Source of the DNA: Flavobacteriales bacterium
GTDB lineage: Bacteria; Bacteroidota; Bacteroidia; Flavobacteriales_F; PHOS-HE28
Length of the DNA: 64,000 nucleotides
Reading direction: 5' to 3'
Assembly: GCA_016718655.1 (NCBI GenBank)
Contig: JADKCV010000001.1
Coordinates: 338,122-402,121, forward strand
Under the pieces are notes generated by a model. That model was not told the origin of the DNA and made no database searches. It was given only the letters and a program-made list of their open reading frames with translations. The stretch's first letter is position 1, and the number at the start of each line of letters is the position of its first letter. Shown piece by piece: positions 1-7,846 of this stretch. The position numbers were made by a program, and so were the translations under genes.

Positions 1-1442
1 TTCAGCGTGTCCTCCGGATGGGGGGAGGGCATCTTCACGAGCAGCACGTTCTCCTTGTGCAGACCCATGTCGTTGGTGCGCAGCCACTGCAGCTGGGCGA
101 ACACGGCCAGGGTGCCCACCACCATGAACAGAGCGATGGCGAACTGCGCGGCCATGAGCACCTTCCTCACCCGCTGCTTGCCCGCACCGGCGACGCCCTC
201 CTTCAACAGCAGTTGCGGTGCGAACCGCGACAGGAAAAAGGCCGGATAGCTGCCCGCCAGCACGCCGATGAGCAGCACGATGAGCGCGAGCAGACCTGCG
301 AAGCCGCCGCTGAGCACGTTGCCCATACCGATCTCCTTTCCGCTGAGTTCATTGAAACCGGGCAAGGCGAGCTTCAACAGCATCAACGCCACGACGATGC
401 CCAGCAGCGCGATGAGCACGCTGCCGCCGATGAACTGGATCACCAACTGACCGCGCTGAGCACCGCTCACTTTGCGCAAGGCCACCTCCTTGGCGCGACG
501 GGTCGCATCGGCAGTGCTCATGTTGATGTAATTGATGCACGCGATGCCCAGAATGAGCAGGGCCACGATGCTGAGCAGGGTGACGTAAGCGCGGTTGCCC
601 TTCTTAGGCGTGTCGTAGATGAGGTCGTTGTTGAAGTGGACATCGCGCAACGGCTCCAAGTTGAATCGCATGGTGCCCTTGAAGCCTGCATCCTGTTGCC
701 AAAATGGAAGGATGTACTTCTTCATGAAGGCATCCATCTTCGGCTGGAAACTCTCCGCCGTGCTGCCTGGGGTCAGCACCAGGTATCCGTAGCTGCTCAC
801 TTGTCCCCAGCCTTGCATCAATTGCTCCTTTGCTTGCGGCGGCATGCCGAGCATGCTCAAGAAACAGCCCGGTACGATGTGCGTGTTGAAGGCCTTCTCA
901 TCGATGACCCCAGCTACTTTCAGGATGCGGCCGTTGCGTTCAACCATCTTTCCCAAGGGCTCATCACTGCCGAACATCTCATTGGCCATGCGTTGAGTGA
1001 TGACCAGGTTGTCCGGTTCATCAAGTGCGTGCGGCCCCCCTCGCAACCATTGATAGTCGAAGGTCCGGAAGAAGGCCGTGTCGGCGAAATATCCATGGTC
1101 CTCGATGAAGCTCTGTCCTTGGTAGGTGAAGCTGCACTTATCGAGCACATATAGCCAGCTGCCGCTTTCGACCCCCGGATACTCTTGCAGGAGCGTGGGC
1201 ACCATGGCGAACTGCGTCAGGCCGAAGTCGTCGCTCTGGTCGCCGAAGTTGAAGTGCGACTGGATCCGGAAGATCCGATGCGCCTTGGCGTGGTGTGCAT
1301 CGAAACTCAATTCGTCCTGTACGTAGATGTAGATGAGCAGGCATGCCACGATCCCGATGGCCAAGCCGAAGATGTTCAATGCAGCGAAGAGCTTGTCGCG
1401 CAACAGCGTGCGCCAGGCGATGAGGAGATAGTTGGCGAACAT
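1..1442 (-). CDS. ABC transporter permease, MacB/FtsX type (3' end outside window)
   Basis: Reading the minus strand from the ATG at 1442 gives about 480 uninterrupted residues to the window edge. One membrane segment lies near residues 22-40, followed by a large periplasmic MacB_PCD-like domain (about 45-280), then three further hydrophobic segments near 284-300, 335-355 and 375-400, and another near 430-450. The residues after the second segment (NYINMSTADATRRAKEVALR) are typical of FtsX-like permeases. Bacteroidota members of this family are usually around 800 residues with a duplicated FtsX domain, so the second half is missing here only because of the edge. It lies 18 bp after the ATPase gene and is co-directional with it, so the two probably form one complex. 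The exported substrate cannot be told from sequence. Confidence 0.9.
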   Translation of the reverse strand, partial: MFANYLLIAWRTLLRDKLFAALNIFGLAIGIVACLLIYIYVQDELSFDAHHAKAHRIFRIQSHFNFGDQSDDFGLTQFAMVPTLLQEYPGVESGSWLYVLDKCSFTYQGQSFIEDHGYFADTAFFRTFDYQWLRGGPHALDEPDNLVITQRMANEMFGSDEPLGKMVERNGRILKVAGVIDEKAFNTHIVPGCFLSMLGMPPQAKEQLMQGWGQVSSYGYLVLTPGSTAESFQPKMDAFMKKYILPFWQQDAGFKGTMRFNLEPLRDVHFNNDLIYDTPKKGNRAYVTLLSIVALLILGIACINYINMSTADATRRAKEVALRKVSGAQRGQLVIQFIGGSVLIALLGIVVALMLLKLALPGFNELSGKEIGMGNVLSGGFAGLLALIVLLIGVLAGSYPAFFLSRFAPQLLLKEGVAGAGKQRVRKVLMAAQFAIALFMVVGTLAVFAQLQWLRTNDMGLHKENVLLVKMPSPHPEDTL

Positions 1443-1460
1443 GGCGGTCTTACCCGGTGG

Positions 1461-2156
1461 TCACACCGAGGCATGCTTGAATGGAATGCTCTCCACCACC
1501 TTCCCATCCAATAAGTTGATGGTCCGTTGCGCATAGCCCGCATCGCGCACGCTGTGGGTGACGATGATCACCGTGGTGCCCGCCTTGTTCAGGTCGAGCA
1601 ACAAATTCATCACTTCTTCGCCCATGGTGCTATCCAAGTTCCCGGTGGGTTCGTCGGCGAGTATGAGCTTGGGAGCGTTCACAACGGCTCGCGCAATGGC
1701 CACTCGTTGTTGTTGACCGCCACTCAACTGCTGCGGAAAATGCTCTGCGCGATGGGCGATGTTCATGCGCTTCATCACCTCGTCCACTTGGATCTTCCGG
1801 TCGGTCTTGCCCATACGGGTGTATATCAACGGGAGCTCGATGTTCTCCTCCACCGTCAATTCATCGATCAGGTTGAAGCTCTGGAAGACGAAACCGATGG
1901 TGTTCTTTCGGACCTCGGCCCGCTTCCGCTCATTGTAGTTGCTCACGTCCTCGCCGTTAACGAAATAGTGGCCGTTACTGGGCGAGTCCAACAACCCGAG
2001 GATGTTGAGCAACGTGGATTTCCCGCAACCGCTTGGCCCCATGATGGCGACAAAATCACCTTGTTCAATGGTGATATCCACCGCATTGAGGGCCGTGGTC
2101 TCCACGGTATCGGTGCGGTAGACCTTGGAGAGGGAGGTGGTCCTGAGTAGGGGCAT
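1461..2156 (-). CDS. ABC transporter ATP-binding protein, MacB/LolD family
   Basis: 231 residues. Walker A GPSGCGKST is at 40-48, the signature LSGGQ at 144-148, Walker B LILADEP at 164-170 with the TGNLDS D-loop after it, and the switch histidine at 201. These are all intact, so it should hydrolyse ATP. The order and sequence match the LolD/MacB/FtsE subfamily that powers FtsX-like permeases rather than importers. I chose the ATG at 2156 because the motif-bearing domain begins right there; an in-frame ATG at 2246 adds a proline-rich tail unlike the family and would overlap the upstream gene. It sits between the adaptor and permease genes as the middle gene of a three-gene operon. Confidence 0.94.
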   Translation of the reverse strand: MPLLRTTSLSKVYRTDTVETTALNAVDITIEQGDFVAIMGPSGCGKSTLLNILGLLDSPSNGHYFVNGEDVSNYNERKRAEVRKNTIGFVFQSFNLIDELTVEENIELPLIYTRMGKTDRKIQVDEVMKRMNIAHRAEHFPQQLSGGQQQRVAIARAVVNAPKLILADEPTGNLDSTMGEEVMNLLLDLNKAGTTVIIVTHSVRDAGYAQRTINLLDGKVVESIPFKHASV

Positions 2157-2242
2157 TTTGCTCGGGGCGTTGAGGGTTGGAGGAGTTGGGAGTTGAGGGT
2201 CGGGAGAACGCCGGCCGCCACATGGACGATCATAGGTCCTCT

Positions 2243-3490
2243 TCACTGTATGATCAATTCATCGGCATCATTGAACGCATTGTAACGGCTTATGACCACG
2301 CGATCCCCGGGTTGGAGTCCTTCGAGGACCTCGTACATGTCGGGGTTCTGGCGCCCGAGCTTCACCGAACGCTTGGTGGCGGTACCCACGTCGTCCATCA
2401 CATAGACCCATTGGCCACCGGTGTCCTGGAAGAAGGGGCCGCGAGGAAGCATCAGGGCTTGCATATCCTCGCTCAACTGCAATCGGATCTGGAAGGACTG
2501 CCCGCGTCGTATACCATCCGGCGTGGTTGCGGTGAAGTGCAGGTCCACGTCGAATTCACCATTGTTCACCTCGGGGTACACTTTCACGATCCGCACCGAA
2601 TGCTCCTTGCCTGCATGTGTGAAGCTTCCTTGCAGCCCGATGTTGATGCGGCTGACATAGTGTTCAGGGATCCGCGCGCGCACCTTGAAGCCGTCCAGCA
2701 CATCGATCTGCGCAACGCGTTCACCCCGCTGTTTGGTCTGTCCCAGTTCGACGTTCAGTCCGCTGAGCTGTCCATCGATGGGTGCTTTGATCGTGAGGTC
2801 CTGTAGGTTCTCGCGGAGGAAGGCCAAATTGCGGTCGATCAGTGCGAGGTTGTTGGTGATGGAACCCACTTGACTGAGGCGGAAGAGCGAATCACTGCGC
2901 ACGTTGGCCGCCACCAGTTTCCGCTTCTCGCGCATGTAGTGCAGGTTCTCGGTGTTCCCCAAGAAGGTGTTCTGCGCCAACAACGAGTCCTTCACCAGCC
3001 GCTCATCGATCTTCTGGTCGCGTTCCAGCCGTTTGAGCTCCTTATCGAGGTTCAGGAGTTCGTCCTTGAGGCGAGTGGTCTGCTGGTCCATGGCCAGCCG
3101 GGTGTTCCGTAGGTTGTTCTGCTGATCGAGCAGTTGGGCCTCCCTGTTGATGGCATCCATGTGCAACTGCGGATTGTTGAGCTCGATGATCGCATCGCCG
3201 GCCTTCACCATGTGCCCATCCTCCACAAAGCGGTGTTTCACGGTACCCCCTTCCGGTGCATCGAGGAAGACCGTTTGGATCGGCTGGATCGTTCCTGTAA
3301 CCGGTATGAACTCCCGGAACAGGCCTTTCTCAACGGTGGCCACCTGGATCTTGGCCGCCTCCAACCGGACCCGGGAATTGGAAATGGAACCGGCCAGGAT
3401 CGTCACGGCAAGCACACCGGCACCGGCAACGCCGCTAGCCACCAATATGCGTCCACGGCGTTTCGGACTAGGGTCGATCGTGCGGTCCAT
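2243..3490 (-). CDS. HlyD/MacA-family periplasmic adaptor of a tripartite efflux system
   Basis: 415 residues. A single N-terminal membrane anchor lies around 14-36, then the lipoyl/barrel-sandwich half (VFLDAPEGGTVKHRFVEDG, about 72-105), a long alpha-hairpin of heptads rich in Leu/Glu/Lys (about 110-225), the second lipoyl half (TIKAPIDGQLSGLNVELG), a beta-barrel domain and a membrane-proximal domain ending in the Ile-Ile-Gln C-terminus. In this family the adaptor bridges the inner-membrane pump and an outer-membrane TolC-like channel. No TolC homologue is in the window. First gene of the operon with the ATPase and permease (86 bp gap to the chosen ATPase start). It could serve drug, lipid or peptide export; the sequence does not decide. 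Confidence 0.92.
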   Translation of the reverse strand: MDRTIDPSPKRRGRILVASGVAGAGVLAVTILAGSISNSRVRLEAAKIQVATVEKGLFREFIPVTGTIQPIQTVFLDAPEGGTVKHRFVEDGHMVKAGDAIIELNNPQLHMDAINREAQLLDQQNNLRNTRLAMDQQTTRLKDELLNLDKELKRLERDQKIDERLVKDSLLAQNTFLGNTENLHYMREKRKLVAANVRSDSLFRLSQVGSITNNLALIDRNLAFLRENLQDLTIKAPIDGQLSGLNVELGQTKQRGERVAQIDVLDGFKVRARIPEHYVSRINIGLQGSFTHAGKEHSVRIVKVYPEVNNGEFDVDLHFTATTPDGIRRGQSFQIRLQLSEDMQALMLPRGPFFQDTGGQWVYVMDDVGTATKRSVKLGRQNPDMYEVLEGLQPGDRVVISRYNAFNDADELIIQ

Positions 3491-3659
3491 GGCGCTAAGC
3501 TGGTTCGGGAGCGGTCACCGACCATGAACCTAGGTGACGGAAGGGGCGCCGGATGACGAGCGGGTGGAAGCTCGCTAGGAGGGGGATATCAGGTGGTTCA
3601 CCCTTCCCCGATCCGTCCTTGGCTGCAGGGAACCCGAACAAGCCGGTGCCCCCCAGGTA

Positions 3660-3689
3660 TTGACAGAACCAAGATCCTGCCTACATTCG
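3660..3689 (+). promoter_or_regulatory. Predicted Bacteroidota-type promoter for the RRM protein gene
   Basis: TTG at 3660-3662 and TACATTCG at 3682-3689 with a 19-nt spacer resemble the -33 TTG / -7 TAnnTTTG Bacteroidota consensus. It would give a leader of roughly 75 nt before the ATG at 3770. No riboswitch-like fold was obvious in that leader. Confidence 0.5.
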
Positions 3690-3769
3690 TGCCGCCCATA
3701 GGCCCCTGTGTGCTTTGGCGAGACCACCGGGGTACAGGCACAGAACAACATAAACCGTCAGTAGAACTC

Positions 3770-4186
3770 ATGAACATTTACGTCGCCAACGTGCCTTACT
3801 CAGTGAAGGACCAGGATCTCCACGAGCTTTTCTCCCCCTTCGGAGAGGTGACCTCGGCCAAGATCATCATGGACAAAGCCACCAATCGTAGCCGCGGCTT
3901 CGGTTTCGTGGAAATGGCCAACGATGAGGCAGGTCGTGCAGCCATTGAAGGGACCAATGGCAAGAACTTCCATGGCCGGGACCTGGTGGTGAACGAGGCG
4001 CGTCCTCGTACCGAGGGCGACCGCGGTGGCTTTGGCGGCGGTGGCGGCCGTGGCTTCGGTGGTGGCGGTGGTGACCGCGGCGGATACCGTGGTGGTGATC
4101 GCGGTGGTGACCGTGGCGGCAGCCGCGGCGGCGATCGTGGCGGTGACCGCGGTGATCGTGGTGGATACCGTCGCGACGAGTACTAA
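3770..4186 (+). CDS. RRM-domain RNA-binding protein with RGG-rich tail
   Basis: 138 residues. A single RNA recognition motif occupies about 2-80, with RNP2 IYVANV at 3-8 and RNP1 RGFGFVEM at 42-49, both with the aromatic residues that stack on RNA bases. The tail (84-138) is nearly all Gly, Arg and Asp in GGDRGG-like repeats with a few Tyr, ending in DEY. Such proteins are common in Bacteroidota and cyanobacteria and bind RNA as regulators or chaperones; the specific targets are unknown. The ATG at 3770 is chosen since the RRM starts there; upstream in-frame sequence is low-complexity and lacks family similarity. It has its own promoter and a strong downstream terminator, so it is probably monocistronic and well expressed. 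Confidence 0.93.
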   Translation: MNIYVANVPYSVKDQDLHELFSPFGEVTSAKIIMDKATNRSRGFGFVEMANDEAGRAAIEGTNGKNFHGRDLVVNEARPRTEGDRGGFGGGGGRGFGGGGGDRGGYRGGDRGGDRGGSRGGDRGGDRGDRGGYRRDEY

Positions 4187-4206
4187 GCGAACGAACAACC
4201 CTGATG

Positions 4207-4242
4207 AGGACCCCTCGATCGCTCGAGGGGTCCTTTCTTTTT
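4207..4242 (+). terminator. Rho-independent terminator after the RRM protein gene
   Basis: A perfect 12-bp stem (AGGACCCCTCGA at 4207-4218 pairing with 4223-4234), a 4-nt loop, and a T-rich run at 4234-4242. It begins 20 bp after the stop codon. Confidence 0.9.
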
Positions 4243-4333
4243 GTGGTGATCGCTGATCGTGAAATCTTGTTATGGTCCGGCACCAAGCCCCCTGAGCACT
4301 GGTCCAACGGGCTCCTGCTCCGCGTCGACAGGG

Positions 4334-4341
4334 TACCTTTG
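4334..4341 (+). promoter_or_regulatory. Predicted -7 element for the TonB-dependent receptor gene
   Basis: TACCTTTG matches the Bacteroidota TAnnTTTG consensus exactly and ends 9 nt before the ATG at 4351, so the transcript would have almost no leader. A clear -33 TTG is not present at the usual distance. Confidence 0.5.
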
Positions 4342-4350
4342 CACCCTATC

Positions 4351-6864
4351 ATGAACGCTTCCACGGCCTTTCGCATTCTGGTGCTCGTTGGTTGGATGAT
4401 CCTGGTCCCGGGTCTACGCGCACAGCCTCCTGTTGGCCGTGGAGGAGGTTCACTACCTGCCATAGGCAAGGTGTACGGCAAGGTGATCGATGCCCGCACG
4501 CGAAAGCCAGCCGAATTCGCCACGGTCACGGTGTATCACACCTTCAAGGACAGTCTTGTAGGTGGTTCCATCGTCCGGACCAACGGCGAATTCGCAGTGG
4601 ACCGTTTGCCGCTAGGCAAATTGCGCGTGGTGATCAGCTTCATCGGCTACGTGCCTTTGCAATTGGAAGCCGTCCTGACCCGTGAGCGGATCGAACAGGA
4701 CCTGGGCAACATGCTTCTTCAGCCCGATGAGAAGCTCCTGAACGAGGTGCAAGTGATCGGCGAACGTAGCACCATGGTGATGCAGGTGGACCGGCGGGTG
4801 TTCAACGTGGACAAGGACCTGAGCACCCAGGGAGGCACCGGGGTGGATGTGATGAAGAACGTACCAGGCCTGAGTGTGGACGTGGAAGGCAACGTTCAGA
4901 TGCGAGGTTCCAACCCTCAAGTGCTCATCGATGGTCGCCCAACTGCCATGTCGCTGGACCAACTGCCAGCCGAGGAGATCGAGCGGGTGGAGGTGATCAC
5001 CAACCCATCGGTCGCGTTCGATGCCAGCACAACGGGAGGTATCATCAACGTGGTGCTCAAAAAGAACACGAAACCAGGGTACAGCGGCCAAGTACAGGCC
5101 GGGGTTGGCAGCAATGACCGCTACCAAGGGGGACTGAACCTGAACATGCGCGAGGGCCGCTGGGGCTTCAACCTCTCCTACAATTTCAATACGGGGAACA
5201 ATGTCACTGATGGCCGCACGATCAGAGAGGACCTGCTGAACGGATCGACGTTGGAGGTGTTCGAGCAGAACACGAACAGTCGTAACCGGTCCTTGATGCA
5301 TGGGGGCCGGATCGGAGCGGATGTGCAGTTGAGCAACCGCAACACCCTTTCCATCTCACAAAGCTTCCGGGCACGTGGTATGGACGGTGACGATGAGCAA
5401 CAGTATGTGGTCGGTACGGGAGGTGGTGAAGTGGTGGGATACGGTGCACAGTTGAACTCCTCCACTTCCAACAACGGCAGCTACACGACACAACTCGCTT
5501 TCCGCCGGAAGGCGCCAAAAGAAGGCAAGGAATGGTCGGTGGATGGCACCTATAACTACTGGGATCGGAAGAGCAGCTCCCTGTTCGATCAATACGCGTT
5601 CGGATCGGGTACACCAGGTGGCTCATTACGCGCACAGGACAATGAGGGCGGCGCGCACATGAGCCAGTTCACCGTGCAAGCGGATGTGATCGATCCATTG
5701 AACGAGCGGAACAAGTTGGAATGGGGCTTCAAAGGCAGCTATAAGCAGGACCACACGTGGCTCCTTGTTTCATTACGTACACCGAACACAGCGGTCCCAG
5801 TTCGTGATACCGCATTGAGCAATGACTATGACATCATCGATATCATCAACGCGGCCTACGTGAACTGGTCCCACCGGTTGAGCCCGAAGTGGTCCATGCA
5901 GAGCGGTGTGCGCTTCGAACAGACCTGGTTCGAGACCACCCTGCGCGGCAAGGACCAGGTGTTCAGTTACAAGTATCCTGATGGTGGTGAGGATCTGGTG
6001 AAGGCGCTGTTCCCTGCGGTATACCTGTCGCGGAAGTGGGAAGGCAGCCTGCGCGAACTACAGGTCAACTTCTCCCGGAAGATCGAGCGTCCACGGTTCT
6101 GGCAGATCATGCCATTCATCATGTTCAGTGACAGCCGGAACCTGCGTATCGGCAACGCCACGTTGGCACCCGAATTCAGCAACATCGCGGAGGTGAACCA
6201 CCTGCTTCCATTCCTGAAGGGCAAAGGAAGCTGGTTGAGCAGTGTATATGGCCGGTTCACGGAGGACGTGATCACCGGGTATTCGGCACCGCTATCCACG
6301 GACAGTACGCTGCTCTTGAGCACATTCGTGAACGGGAGTTACAGCACCAGCGGCGGTTGGGAGAACGTGATCAAGGTGGAACCGATCGCGAAGCTGCAAT
6401 TGACCTTGAGCGGTAACGTACGCTACACGAACATCGCGTTGGCCAGCACCGAGGGTGGCCTGCGCAATGAGGGGCTCAACTGGGACGCGAAGCTCCTAGC
6501 GGCTTATCGCTTCGGGTCGAAAGCGAATTGGAACGTACAACTGAACGGTGAATATGAGAGTCCTCGGATCCAGCCACAAGGTGTAACGCTTGCACAGTAT
6601 GGAGTGGATGCGTCAGTGTCCCATGATGTGACCAAACGCATCCAGGCCGTGGTCTCGGTGAACGATGTGTTCTTCACACGCCAGTGGGGCAACGTGCTGG
6701 ACACGCCCACGCTCTATCAAGAGAACTTCCGTCGGCGCGAAATGCGCTTCGTACGCTTCACCCTCACCTGGAAGTTCGGTGAGCAGAACAGCTCCTTGTT
6801 CCGCAAGCGCAGCGAACGTCCGCGGACCGAGCCGGGAAGCGGAGGTGGGGATATGGAGATGTGA
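4351..6864 (+). CDS. TonB-dependent receptor, outer-membrane beta-barrel (OMP_b-brl_3-like)
   Basis: 837 residues. A signal peptide covers about 1-25 (cut after LRAQ). A carboxypeptidase-regulatory-like beta-sandwich follows at about 38-115 (GKVIDARTRKPAEFATVTV), then a plug domain near 140-235 with LIDGRPTAM and the VEVITNPSVAFDAS segment, then a long barrel rich in alternating aromatic/polar strands. No classical SusD partner is adjacent, so it is probably not a glycan SusC. The plug form resembles receptors in Bacteroidota described as outer membrane beta-barrel family proteins; the ligand is unknown. It converges on the HmuY-like lipoprotein gene with only 8 bp between stop codons. The start at 4351 is preferred over an upstream in-frame ATG at 4204 because the signal peptide starts there and the earlier one lies inside the terminator region. 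Confidence 0.88.
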   Translation: MNASTAFRILVLVGWMILVPGLRAQPPVGRGGGSLPAIGKVYGKVIDARTRKPAEFATVTVYHTFKDSLVGGSIVRTNGEFAVDRLPLGKLRVVISFIGYVPLQLEAVLTRERIEQDLGNMLLQPDEKLLNEVQVIGERSTMVMQVDRRVFNVDKDLSTQGGTGVDVMKNVPGLSVDVEGNVQMRGSNPQVLIDGRPTAMSLDQLPAEEIERVEVITNPSVAFDASTTGGIINVVLKKNTKPGYSGQVQAGVGSNDRYQGGLNLNMREGRWGFNLSYNFNTGNNVTDGRTIREDLLNGSTLEVFEQNTNSRNRSLMHGGRIGADVQLSNRNTLSISQSFRARGMDGDDEQQYVVGTGGGEVVGYGAQLNSSTSNNGSYTTQLAFRRKAPKEGKEWSVDGTYNYWDRKSSSLFDQYAFGSGTPGGSLRAQDNEGGAHMSQFTVQADVIDPLNERNKLEWGFKGSYKQDHTWLLVSLRTPNTAVPVRDTALSNDYDIIDIINAAYVNWSHRLSPKWSMQSGVRFEQTWFETTLRGKDQVFSYKYPDGGEDLVKALFPAVYLSRKWEGSLRELQVNFSRKIERPRFWQIMPFIMFSDSRNLRIGNATLAPEFSNIAEVNHLLPFLKGKGSWLSSVYGRFTEDVITGYSAPLSTDSTLLLSTFVNGSYSTSGGWENVIKVEPIAKLQLTLSGNVRYTNIALASTEGGLRNEGLNWDAKLLAAYRFGSKANWNVQLNGEYESPRIQPQGVTLAQYGVDASVSHDVTKRIQAVVSVNDVFFTRQWGNVLDTPTLYQENFRRREMRFVRFTLTWKFGEQNSSLFRKRSERPRTEPGSGGGDMEM

Positions 6865-6872
6865 GCCGATCC

Positions 6873-7844
6873 TCAGAGCGGCAACACCCTCATCTCAGGG
6901 CACCCTACTTGCCCTTGAGGCCCATGGAACTCCGTGAACTGCACCTTGTGGAAGAACCCCTCAGCATCCTCAAGAATGAAGTTCAGGTCGGGCACCACCG
7001 TGTAGGAACTGGTCACGAAGGAGTATGCCTTCCAATCGTAGCCGATGATATCGCGGCGATCATGGAAGGGATGCTGGATCGTATCGGAGAGCGATACCAG
7101 TTCGAAGGGCGTGTTCGGAATGCGAGCCACCCGTGTGGTGGTACGGTCGATCAACGCCCCGGTGACGAGGTAGGACAGCACGGGATCATACTCCCGGAAG
7201 CGATGGGTGTATTGGGTGAGCACGATATCCCAAGTTCCCTGTGGTGGTTCAATGGTCACCGCACCTTGCGCGAAACTGAAACAGGTATGTGCCCGTTGAT
7301 GGTCCTTCGGTAGGACCACCGTGCGCATCTGAGACCCATCCAAGTGGGCCACTTCAAAGCGATACTCATTCGCATCCGCATGGAGCATGTGAAGCTTCCA
7401 CATGCCCATGGAAGATCCATTGGCATCCAGTCCCAGATCGATGACGTGGATGGGATGATCGATGCGCCAATCACCCACGGCGGTGCTGTCCGGGTGTCCG
7501 CTGGGCATGTCGACCAACTTACCGGCGGACATACCGATGGTATCCTGCACCAAGGCCATATCATGCGCCGTGGTGAGCCATGCCGCCATGAGGCGCGCAC
7601 CATTCAATTGGATACGCCAACCATCGGCATCACTTTCCAACGCAAGGTCCCAAGCGAACTTGGAGTTGGTGGCCACCACGGAACCCGAACCGAGATCGAT
7701 CCAGACCTGGTCCTGGTAACCGGGGCCCAAACACGCTTGCATCACGGCTCCCGGACCACGCTCGGTAGGGGGTACTGGTAGCTCCTCCTTAATGCACGAA
7801 GCCAGTAGGACGGATAGCAGAGGTAGGATGATCCGTGTGCGCAT
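6873..7844 (-). CDS. HmuY-family lipoprotein (probable haem-binding)
   Basis: 323 residues. It opens with a lipoprotein signal whose lipobox is LLAS-Cys at about residue 17, followed by an acidic/proline linker. The body has the recurring features of HmuY-like proteins: a WDLALES strand near the N-terminus, a WDIVLTQYTHRF motif in the middle, and a late IGYDWKAYSF segment. The gene begins 2 bp after the stop of the TonB-dependent receptor gene, so the two are translated from one message. In Porphyromonas, HmuY delivers haem to receptor HmuR; that role is inferred from context here. The conserved haem-ligating histidines of HmuY cannot be assigned by eye. The ATG at 7844 is chosen for the lipoprotein signal. 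Confidence 0.78.
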   Translation of the reverse strand: MRTRIILPLLSVLLASCIKEELPVPPTERGPGAVMQACLGPGYQDQVWIDLGSGSVVATNSKFAWDLALESDADGWRIQLNGARLMAAWLTTAHDMALVQDTIGMSAGKLVDMPSGHPDSTAVGDWRIDHPIHVIDLGLDANGSSMGMWKLHMLHADANEYRFEVAHLDGSQMRTVVLPKDHQRAHTCFSFAQGAVTIEPPQGTWDIVLTQYTHRFREYDPVLSYLVTGALIDRTTTRVARIPNTPFELVSLSDTIQHPFHDRRDIIGYDWKAYSFVTSSYTVVPDLNFILEDAEGFFHKVQFTEFHGPQGQVGCPEMRVLPL

Positions 7845-7846
7845 GG

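Noticed and set aside
18..1154. Long plus-strand open frame opposite the ABC permease gene
   Set aside because: Its product has no domain character and it lies fully opposite a well-supported permease. Long antisense frames are common at this GC content.
4030..4180. Short repeats that could suggest a CRISPR or tandem DNA repeat array
   Set aside because: They are in-frame codons for Gly/Arg repeats, with no spacers of constant length.
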